A DNA stretch of 5,222 nucleotides from Oscillospiraceae bacterium (GTDB taxonomy: Bacteria; Bacillota; Clostridia; Oscillospirales; Ruminococcaceae). This document shows, one piece after another, positions 1-4,514 of this stretch (its first letter is position 1; each line of letters opens with the position of its first letter). The position numbers were made by a program, and so were the translations under genes. The stretch spans positions 1 to 5,222 of the forward strand of contig JAGPHI010000096.1 in the NCBI GenBank assembly GCA_018055565.1, read 5' to 3'. Below the pieces are notes generated by a model, which had not been told where the DNA came from, searched no databases, and worked only from the letters and a program-made list of their open reading frames with translations.

Positions 1-2
1 AA

Positions 3-77
3 AGGCAGGGCTTTTTGATTTGTGCGCAGTCCATAAAGGAAAATGCGGTAACGGCATACAACAAAAAAGCACGCTAG
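3..77 (+). CDS. Possible C-terminal tail of an unidentified protein (5' end outside the window)
   Basis: Frame 3 is open from the left edge to a TAG at 75-77 and encodes 24 residues ending in AYNKKAR. The basic, polar end and the stop falling in the left arm of a stem-loop are what one expects of a gene reading into its terminator, which would make it convergent with the tRNA gene. Only 24 codons are visible and no family can be recognised. Frame 2 is also open here, but it runs on through the tRNA and is therefore less likely. The call rests on position alone and may be chance. Confidence 0.3.
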   Translation, partial: RQGFLICAQSIKENAVTAYNKKAR

Positions 78-100
78 ACCGTTACGTCCTGCGTGCTTTT
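63..100 (-). terminator. Intrinsic terminator of tRNA-Lys, probably bidirectional
   Basis: The arms GCACGC (69-74) and GCGTGC (91-96) form a 6-bp stem. Inside it, three more pairs (GAC/GTC) and a G-T pair follow one A-A mismatch. Read on the minus strand, the stem lies 8 nt past the tRNA CCA end and is followed by six T residues (complement of 63-68). Read on the + strand, it is followed by TTTTGTTTT (97-105), so it could also stop transcription coming from the left edge. Confidence 0.85.
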
Positions 101-104
101 GTTT

Positions 105-180
105 TGGTGAGCCACCGGAGATTCGAACTCCGGACACCCTGATTAAAAGTCAGGTGCTCTGCCGACTGAGCTAGTGGCTC
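105..180 (-). tRNA. tRNA-Lys, anticodon TTT
   Basis: The reverse complement folds into a complete 76-nt cloverleaf. The acceptor stem is GAGCCAC/GTGGCTC (7 bp), the D arm runs from GCTC to GAGC, the anticodon stem is CCTGA/TCAGG with loop CTTTTAA, and the T arm is GGAG-TTCGAAT-CTCC. The anticodon TTT (complement of 145-147) decodes AAA and AAG. The discriminator base is A (complement of 108) and the CCA end is encoded (complement of 105-107), as is common in Firmicutes. It is a single tRNA gene with its own promoter and terminator, not part of a visible tRNA cluster. Confidence 0.98.
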
Positions 181-231
181 GTATTTGTTTGCTTTGGAAA
201 GTTTTTCGCTGCGCTTTTGAAGCGCTTGATT

Positions 232-261
232 ATTATAGCAGAGGCACCTATAGCTTGTCAA
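232..261 (-). promoter_or_regulatory. Housekeeping (sigma-A type) promoter of tRNA-Lys
   Basis: The minus strand carries a perfect -35 hexamer TTGACA (complement of 256-261) and a perfect -10 hexamer TATAAT (complement of 232-237) with an 18-bp spacer. The start site should fall near 224-226, giving a 5' leader of about 45 nt before the mature tRNA end at 180. Both hexamers matching consensus fits a strongly expressed stable RNA gene. Confidence 0.9.
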
Positions 262-311
262 CACTTTTTATCGAACTATTCATGTAAACTTTTTGGATTA
301 GGCAAAACTTG

Positions 312-328
312 TTACAAACTATTTACAA
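312..328 (+). promoter_or_regulatory. Direct repeat TTACAA-N5-TTACAA, possible activator site
   Basis: TTACAA occurs at 312-317 and again at 323-328, exactly 11 bp apart start to start, so both copies face the same side of the helix. The second copy overlaps the -35 element of the lipoprotein promoter. Six-base direct repeats on an 11-bp period are the usual layout of OmpR/PhoB-type response regulator sites. No regulator gene is visible, and in AT-rich DNA the repeat could be chance. Confidence 0.3.
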
Positions 329-350
329 CGCACTATATTTTGAGTATCAT
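322..350 (+). promoter_or_regulatory. Probable promoter of the DUF3048 lipoprotein operon
   Basis: TTTACA (322-327) and TATCAT (345-350) each differ from the sigma-A consensus by one base and are 17 bp apart, the optimal spacing. The predicted start near 357 would leave a 5' leader of about 120 nt ahead of the ATG at 479. A perfect TATAAT also occurs at 354-359, but no good -35 hexamer lies 17 bp upstream of it. This is the only clear promoter seen upstream of the three lipoprotein genes. Confidence 0.6.
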
Positions 351-361
351 ATATATAATAT

Positions 362-392
362 CACTACTGATAGTGCAGCAATGCATTTTTTT
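362..392 (+). other. Small hairpin followed by a T-run in the operon leader, possible weak attenuator
   Basis: CACTA (362-366) pairs with TAGTG (371-375) around a CTGA loop. A second tiny stem, TGCA-GCAA-TGCA (374-385), leads straight into seven T residues (386-392). Both stems are short, so termination here would be inefficient. It lies a few bases after the predicted transcription start. No known leader peptide or riboswitch pattern was recognised. Confidence 0.25.
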
Positions 393-409
393 AAACTGAA
401 AGAATTTGG

Positions 410-462
410 CGTGGTGCATCGTCTAAGCTAAAGGCGGGGTAAAACACCGTTTGTGCACCGCG
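410..462 (+). promoter_or_regulatory. Leader hairpin just upstream of the first lipoprotein's ribosome binding site
   Basis: CGTGGTGCA (410-418) pairs with TGCACCGCG (454-462) to give nine pairs including one G-T. The enclosed 35-nt loop can itself fold weakly (GGT 438-440 with ACC 446-448). The stem ends 3-4 nt before the AAGGA of the ribosome binding site (466-470), which sits 8 nt before the ATG at 479. It might influence translation starts, but it matches no riboswitch class I recognise. Confidence 0.4.
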
Positions 463-478
463 AAAAAGGAAGAACCGC

Positions 479-1615
479 ATGATCAAAAAGTATGCTTGCA
501 TTTGCTTGTCGCTTTTTATATTTTCCGCCTTATTCTGCGCTTGCAGTAAAGATGCTGCGGCCTCCTCCCTTGCGGCAAAACCTGTTTTTGCCGAGGACAA
601 GGGCGCGATTGGTGTGCCTTTGCGCAAGGGCTTTAGCCCGCTGACGGGCCTGCCCATTGAGGGCGAGCCAAAACGGCCTTTGGCGGTAATGATAGACAAT
701 GTGCGTGTGGCGCTGCCACAGCGCGGCATTGCGGCAGCCGATATTGTATATGAAGTTGTAACCGAAAGCGGCATCACACGCTTGATGGCCATCTTTCCCG
801 ATTACGAGGCGATGCCGGAGGTTGGGCCCGTGCGCAGTGCGCGCGACCAGCATTTGCAATTAATTTTGCCGCTGAACACCATGCTTTTGCATGCAGGCTC
901 CTCCACATATGCAACAGACCTTTTGCAAAAATATCGGTATGACAGCACCAGCGCCGTGAACGGCTGTGTGCAATCGGGCGCGCTGCGGCTGGATAATGCG
1001 CGCGTAACTGGCACGGCCATTGAGCATTGCTGGTTTTCAGACGCCGCCATGTTTACGGCCACCGCGAAAGCGTGCGGCCTGCAATTAGAGGACAAGATGC
1101 TGTTTGCAGCATTTGATTTTGCAAATACGCCGCGTGCGCTGGCAGGGGGCGAAGCAAAGGACGTGCAGGTGCGGTTTTCCAGCTATGCCAGCAGCAGCTT
1201 TACGTATGAGGACAAAAGCGGCCGTTATTTAAAATCGCAGTTTTCGGCCCCGCAAATTGACGAAAACACCGGGGAGCAGCTGGGGTTTGACAATTTGCTG
1301 ATTTTGTTCACCGACATTACCAAATATCCCGACGGAATTTTAGCAAAAGTGGATTATAATTTCGGCGGAGTTGGATATTATTTCAATCAAGGGAGGTATG
1401 AGGAAGTACGATGGCTGAAAGGCCACGAAAAAAGCCCCCTGCGCATTGTGAGTGCCGACAAAACGGAAACCAGCGTTACGATAAACCCCGGCACCACTTA
1501 TGTGGCCTTTGTGGATTTGAGCAAGTATGAATACTTTAAAATTGGCAAAAGCACAGATGCCACGGCCAGTTTGCCGCCCGTAAGCGGCGAAGACGCGATT
1601 GAAGCGCCGGACTGA
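479..1615 (+). CDS. DUF3048 (YerB-like) lipoprotein, first of three paralogs
   Basis: This is a 378-residue surface lipoprotein of unknown biochemical function, related to Bacillus subtilis YerB. Residues 1-22 form a signal peptide: basic start MIKK, hydrophobic core, and Cys22 in FCAC as the likely lipidated residue. FCAC is a loose lipobox, with Cys at -2. The N-terminal DUF3048 domain (about 52-200) starts with PLTGLPI and holds the family's signature stretch GPVRSARDQH (116-125), then HAGSS (138-142) and EHCW (182-185). The C-terminal DUF3048 domain (about 225-350) carries DENTGEQLGFDN (261-272), FGGVGYYF (295-302), RWLKG (311-315) and a TYVAFVD strand (340-346). A short acidic tail follows. 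The start is supported by AAGGA 8 nt upstream and by the signal peptide beginning right at the Met. It heads the operon behind the promoter at 322-350. Family membership is confident; enzymatic activity is unknown. Confidence 0.93.
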   Translation: MIKKYACICLSLFIFSALFCACSKDAAASSLAAKPVFAEDKGAIGVPLRKGFSPLTGLPIEGEPKRPLAVMIDNVRVALPQRGIAAADIVYEVVTESGITRLMAIFPDYEAMPEVGPVRSARDQHLQLILPLNTMLLHAGSSTYATDLLQKYRYDSTSAVNGCVQSGALRLDNARVTGTAIEHCWFSDAAMFTATAKACGLQLEDKMLFAAFDFANTPRALAGGEAKDVQVRFSSYASSSFTYEDKSGRYLKSQFSAPQIDENTGEQLGFDNLLILFTDITKYPDGILAKVDYNFGGVGYYFNQGRYEEVRWLKGHEKSPLRIVSADKTETSVTINPGTTYVAFVDLSKYEYFKIGKSTDATASLPPVSGEDAIEAPD

Positions 1616-1652
1616 AAACGGCGCGTGATAATAGCATGAATTAAATTGGCGA

Positions 1653-1704
1653 ATCGTCGGCCAAAACGACGATACACACGCATGGGCTTTGCGTTTTTGC
1701 GTGT
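1653..1704 (+). other. Two adjacent hairpins in the gene 1-gene 2 gap
   Basis: ATCGTCG (1653-1659) and CGACGAT (1667-1673) form a perfect 7-bp stem with a 7-nt loop. Directly after it, ACACGCA (1676-1682) pairs with TGCGTGT (1698-1704) around a 15-nt loop. Alternatively, ACGCA (1678-1682) pairs with TGCGT (1690-1694), which is followed by TTTT. The two folds of the second hairpin exclude each other. The T-run version is a weak partial terminator at best, so read-through into gene 2 is expected. The stems could also set message stability between the cistrons. Confidence 0.5.
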
Positions 1705-1724
1705 CGGTGTAATGGGAGTATATC

Positions 1725-2939
1725 ATGAAGAAAAGAATATTCGCAGTTTTATTAGCGGCCGCCCTGGCCGTATCGGCGTTTACCGCATGTTCCAAAAAAG
1801 GCACAGATAATTCTGCGCCCTCGTTACCCCAAGCGCCCTCATCCTCGGTGCCCGAGGTGCCGCCGGAGCCGCCCTATACGCCAAACCCGTACACCGGCTT
1901 TGAAAAAGACGCCACATTCCCCGAGGGCACACGCGCCACGGCAATTATGGTGAACAATATTGCCGCATGCCGCCCGCAGCGCGGCCTTTCGATGGCAAAT
2001 ATTTTGTTTGAAAGCAAGGTAGAGGGCGGTATCACGCGCTTTATGGCTTTGTTTGAAGATTACAAAAACCTGCCGGACGTAGGGCCTGTGCGCAGTGCGC
2101 GCGACCAGTTTTTCCGCCTTGCAGTGCCATATCGCCCGCTGTATATCCACGTTGGCCGCAGCGGCATCACGCAAACGTATATGGACCAAGTTGGTTATGA
2201 CGATATGGATTTAAACGGCGATTCCCGCCCCATTACCTATTGGGACCAAAACCGCCGCAATCAAGGCTATGCACAGGAGCACACAGCCTACACCAATGGC
2301 GAAATGATTCAAAAGGCTATTGATAAATACGACTATGATATGAACCGCACCTACGGCGCACCGTTCTTTACCTTTGCACGCTACGACGAAAACAACGGCG
2401 TGCGCCCGATGAACGGCGAGGACGCCGTGAAGGTTAGCATTAAGCATTCCGACAGCTACCGCACCTATTTTGATTACAATGACGCGGGGCGCTATATGAT
2501 GTCGCAATACAGCTCCTCTAAAGGCGCGCGCCACAAAACGGTGGACGAAAACAATGGCGAGCAGCTGGGCTTTGAAAATGTGTTTGTGCTGTTTGCCGAT
2601 ATCACCACCTATCCGTATCCGGGCGGCAACCTTGATAAAAACGGCAACGATAAGGGCGACCCCAACTATCAAAAAGTGGACATGGATTTCGGCGGGGTTG
2701 GATACTATTTCAGCCAGGGCAAAATGGAAAAAATCCGCTGGTTTAAAGGCCCCACTGAAAGCAAGCTGCATTTTACCGATTGGGACGAAAACGATTTGAT
2801 TGTCAACTGCGGCAAAAGCTATATCGGCATTGTAGACCTTGACGAGCACGACCTCGGCTTTAGCTACACAGGCCCCGAGGGCACCATTGAAGAAACCGCG
2901 CCCACCTCGACAGGCGGCACGGAAGCAGATGCCGGCTAA
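1725..2939 (+). CDS. DUF3048 (YerB-like) lipoprotein, diverged middle paralog
   Basis: A 404-residue lipoprotein of the same family as its neighbours. The signal peptide (1-21) ends in FTAC, with Cys22 lipidated and followed by SKK. A Pro/Ser-rich linker (31-55) separates the membrane anchor from the N-terminal DUF3048 domain (about 54-205). That domain has NPYTG (54-58), MVNN (75-78) and GPVRSARDQF (120-129). Compared with genes 1 and 3, the His after ARDQ is Phe, GSS is GRS (144-146), and EHCW is EHTA (185-188). The domain also carries a longer, charged segment at 158-182. The C-terminal domain (about 235-372) retains DENNGEQLGFEN (274-285), DFGGVGYYF (321-329) and RWFKG (338-342), with an extra Gly/Asn/Asp-rich loop at 299-314. 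The tail is Thr/Gly/Glu-rich. GGGAG at 1714-1718, 6 nt before the ATG, supports the start. The changes suggest a specialised partner rather than a spare copy. Confidence 0.93.
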   Translation: MKKRIFAVLLAAALAVSAFTACSKKGTDNSAPSLPQAPSSSVPEVPPEPPYTPNPYTGFEKDATFPEGTRATAIMVNNIAACRPQRGLSMANILFESKVEGGITRFMALFEDYKNLPDVGPVRSARDQFFRLAVPYRPLYIHVGRSGITQTYMDQVGYDDMDLNGDSRPITYWDQNRRNQGYAQEHTAYTNGEMIQKAIDKYDYDMNRTYGAPFFTFARYDENNGVRPMNGEDAVKVSIKHSDSYRTYFDYNDAGRYMMSQYSSSKGARHKTVDENNGEQLGFENVFVLFADITTYPYPGGNLDKNGNDKGDPNYQKVDMDFGGVGYYFSQGKMEKIRWFKGPTESKLHFTDWDENDLIVNCGKSYIGIVDLDEHDLGFSYTGPEGTIEETAPTSTGGTEADAG

Positions 2940-2951
2940 CACTTGATAAAA

Positions 2952-2963
2952 CCATGCGCATGG
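2952..2963. repeat. 12-bp perfect palindrome in the gene 2-gene 3 gap
   Basis: CCATGCGCATGG is a perfect dyad in the 66-bp gap, 12 bp after the gene 2 stop. As RNA it would form only a 4-bp stem with a GCGC loop, so it is not a terminator. No promoter hexamers accompany it. It may be a protein site, or chance. Confidence 0.3.
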
Positions 2964-2988
2964 CAAAATGCTGTGCGATATCTAAATG

Positions 2989-2995
2989 AAAGGAG
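2989..2995 (+). promoter_or_regulatory. Ribosome binding site that fixes the start of gene 3
   Basis: AAAGGAG lies 10 nt before the ATG at 3006. The reading frame is also open from a TTG at 2943, but that codon has no such site, and starting there would place 21 polar residues ahead of the lipoprotein signal peptide. The ATG at 3006 is therefore the start. Confidence 0.85.
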
Positions 2996-3005
2996 TGGGC
3001 ACTCG

Positions 3006-4196
3006 ATGAAACGCGCACTGGCGATTTTGCTGTGCATTGCGCTGACAGCCGCGCTTTTAACAGGATGCAGCAAAGACAAAAACCCCACACCCCCCCTATC
3101 CATCAGCTCTACTCCGCAGCAGGGCGGGATTAACCCCACTGCACCTATTAAACAGTATGATTACAATCCATTAACAGGCGCCGCAATACCCGAAGGGTAT
3201 GTGGTGGGCCAGCGGCCTGTGGCCATCATGGTAAACAATGCGCGCCCCGCCTTGCCACAGCGCGGCCTTACCGCCGCGGATGTGGTGTATGAAATGGTTA
3301 CCGAGGGCGGCGTGACCCGCTTGATGGCTGTGTATTCCGATTATCGTGCCATTCCGCAGGTGGGGCCTGTGCGCTCTGCGCGCGACCAGCATTTGCAGCT
3401 TGCCTTGCCGCTAAACGCCATTTTTGTGCATATCGGCAGCAGCATTTATGCAGAAAACCTATTAAACGAATATCGGTATCAAGACGTGGACGGCCGATAT
3501 CTTGGCACCACAAGCTTTGTGTTTGACACCGCGCGCAGCAAAACCCGCGCACAAGAACATTGCTGGTACACCGACACGGCGCTGATTGCCGCCGGCATGG
3601 ATAAACAGCAGGTTGCGCCCACTGGCGCCTATGAAAGCCTGTTTGTATTTGCCGACAAGGCAGCGCCCCCGCGCTTGCCCGCAACGGGCGACGCGCCCGA
3701 CGTGCGCTGGCAGTTTTCGGGCGACAACGAGGTGGAGTTTGTATTCGACGCCGCCAGCGGATTGTATCTAAAAAAGGCATATGGCGAACCGCATATCGAC
3801 GAAACCACCGGCGCGCAGCTTGCCTTTAACAATGTGCTTTTACTGGTGACGAAGATTGGCCTAAAGCCCGATGGGCAATGCACGCAATTTGATTTTTCTT
3901 CCGGCAACGGCTTTTATTTTTACGGTGGAAAATACGAGGAAATCACTTGGAAAAAGGGCCTGCCCGAAGCGCCGATGCGCATATACAGCAAAGACGGCAG
4001 CGAGCTGCCGATGAATATCGGCAAAAGCTATATCGGCATCATTGGCGATGGCCAGCTGCCGACGCTGACCATGAACGCGGCGGCCCCTGCCCCAGCCGAC
4101 CCAAACGCGCCGCCGGTTGACCCAAACGCGCCTCCGGTTGACCCAAACGCGCCTCCGGTTGACCCGAACGTGCCTCCCCCCGCCCCTGCGGCATAA
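3006..4196 (+). CDS. DUF3048 (YerB-like) lipoprotein with a Pro-rich repeat tail, third paralog
   Basis: A 396-residue lipoprotein. The signal peptide (1-20) ends in a textbook lipobox LLTGC, with Cys21 lipidated and followed by SKD. A Pro/Ser linker (27-48) leads to the N-terminal DUF3048 domain (about 54-205), with NPLTGAAIP, MVNN (75-78), PALPQRG (81-87), GPVRSARDQHLQL (120-132), HIGSS (142-146) and QEHCWYTD (183-190). The C-terminal domain (about 230-350) has IDETTGAQLAFNN (264-276), FYFYGGKYEEITWKKG (303-318) and GKSYIGI (339-345). It is closer to gene 1 than to gene 2, sharing QHLQL, the GSS motif, NLL/DLL-x-x-YRY and EHCW. The C-terminal FGGVGYYF motif of genes 1 and 2 is degenerate here (SGNGFYFY, 299-306). 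Residues 365-392 are four VDPNAPP-like repeats in a Pro/Ala tail that the other two lack. It is the last gene of the probable operon, followed by the stem-loop ending at 4304. Its biochemical function is unknown. Confidence 0.93.
   Translation: MKRALAILLCIALTAALLTGCSKDKNPTPPLSISSTPQQGGINPTAPIKQYDYNPLTGAAIPEGYVVGQRPVAIMVNNARPALPQRGLTAADVVYEMVTEGGVTRLMAVYSDYRAIPQVGPVRSARDQHLQLALPLNAIFVHIGSSIYAENLLNEYRYQDVDGRYLGTTSFVFDTARSKTRAQEHCWYTDTALIAAGMDKQQVAPTGAYESLFVFADKAAPPRLPATGDAPDVRWQFSGDNEVEFVFDAASGLYLKKAYGEPHIDETTGAQLAFNNVLLLVTKIGLKPDGQCTQFDFSSGNGFYFYGGKYEEITWKKGLPEAPMRIYSKDGSELPMNIGKSYIGIIGDGQLPTLTMNAAAPAPADPNAPPVDPNAPPVDPNAPPVDPNVPPPAPAA
4098..4181 (+). repeat. 21-bp tandem repeat, four copies, coding for DPNAPPV
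   Basis: Units lie at 4098-4118, 4119-4139, 4140-4160 and 4161-4181. Units 2 and 3 are identical; unit 1 differs from them by one base, and unit 4 diverges and runs into a C-rich end. The period is a multiple of three, so gain or loss of a unit keeps the frame and only changes the length of the Pro-rich tail of gene 3. Identical central copies point to recent duplication by slippage or unequal exchange. Confidence 0.95.
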
Positions 4197-4204
4197 ACAC
4201 AAAT

Positions 4205-4304
4205 AAAACCGCAAGTTTTTTATGCACTGCACCCCAAAAGCCATTCAGTACAGCCTACTGTTTCGCTTTTGGGGTGTAATACATTGATAAACTTGCGGTT
4301 TTTT
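4205..4304 (+). terminator. Nested palindrome acting as the lipoprotein operon terminator
   Basis: The outer arms AAAACCGCAAGTTT (4205-4218) and AAACTTGCGGTTTT (4289-4302) are a perfect 14-bp inverted repeat. The right arm runs into T4304, giving a six-T run on the + strand. The 70-bp interior is itself palindromic: CACCCCAAAAGC (4230-4241) pairs with GCTTTTGGGGTG (4265-4276), and CAGTA (4246-4250) pairs with TACTG (4256-4260) around a 5-nt loop. The arms are nearly co-centred, so the whole 98 bp can fold as one long imperfect hairpin. It begins 9 bp after the gene 3 stop. The T-run makes a terminator likely, but the interior is far longer than a normal loop and may be an inserted palindromic element. 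Confidence 0.75.
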
Positions 4305-4328
4305 GCCCAATATCGCGGATTTATCAAG

Positions 4329-4359
4329 AAAGCCCCGCGCACATTGTGCGCGGGGCTTT
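4329..4359. terminator. GC-rich bidirectional terminator between convergent genes
   Basis: AAAGCCCCGCGCAC (4329-4342) and GTGCGCGGGGCTTT (4346-4359) form a perfect 14-bp stem around a 3-nt loop. It has AAA on one side and TTT on the other, so it works in either reading direction, although the T-tracts are short. It sits between the end of the lipoprotein operon and the end of the minus-strand 3D-domain gene, and could back up the terminator at 4205-4304. Confidence 0.8.
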
Positions 4360-4380
4360 GCGTATAAACCATGCAGTTTT

Positions 4381-4452
4381 GCAAATATGCCTAATGCCAT
4401 TGCGCCTATTGGCGCGTTTCTGCTATGCATGCAAGCCTTTGCGCATATTTGC
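4381..4452. repeat. Loose palindrome with 10-bp arms in the convergent gap
   Basis: GCAAATATGC (4381-4390) and GCATATTTGC (4443-4452) are perfect inverted repeats 52 bp apart. The outer flanks continue with TTT/GAA-type pairs. Inside lies a separate hairpin, GCGCC (4402-4406) with GGCGC (4411-4415) around TATT. The right arm alone also folds as CGCA-TATT-TGCG (4442-4453). No gene or T-run is associated with it. It could be a degenerate small palindromic element or just composition, because TTTGC/GCAAA words are frequent here. Confidence 0.4.
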
Positions 4453-4474
4453 GAAGATTTGCCCCGCACGCAGG

Positions 4475-4508
4475 GCTTTGTGCAGCTTACGAATGCTTTG
4501 CACAATGC
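4475..4508 (-). other. Hairpin directly downstream of the 3D-domain gene
   Basis: TTGTGCA (4478-4484) pairs with TGCACAA (4499-4505) around a 14-nt loop, with two more G-C pairs outside a single T-T mismatch (4475-4476 with 4507-4508). It begins 6 nt after the stop codon of the minus-strand gene. No T-run follows, so it is more likely a 3'-end stabiliser or part of a composite terminator than an intrinsic terminator by itself. Confidence 0.4.
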
Positions 4509-4514
4509 GCTATG

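Noticed and set aside
82..264. Minus-strand open frame of 60 codons across the tRNA
   Set aside because: It is the tRNA-Lys gene and its promoter read as protein; residues such as EPLAQSAEHL are typical of translated tRNA or its flanks.
2211..2966. Long open frame of 251 codons on the minus strand opposite gene 2
   Set aside because: It lies almost wholly antisense to a clear DUF3048 gene, resembles no family, and its length follows from the codon bias of the sense strand.
2943..3005. Upstream TTG start giving gene 3 a 21-residue N-terminal extension
   Set aside because: No ribosome binding site at the TTG, and the extension would precede a clean lipoprotein signal peptide. The ATG at 3006 has AAAGGAG 10 nt upstream.
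4098..4181. CRISPR-like array
   Set aside because: The 21-bp units are adjacent with no unique spacers and code in frame for a Pro-rich protein tail.
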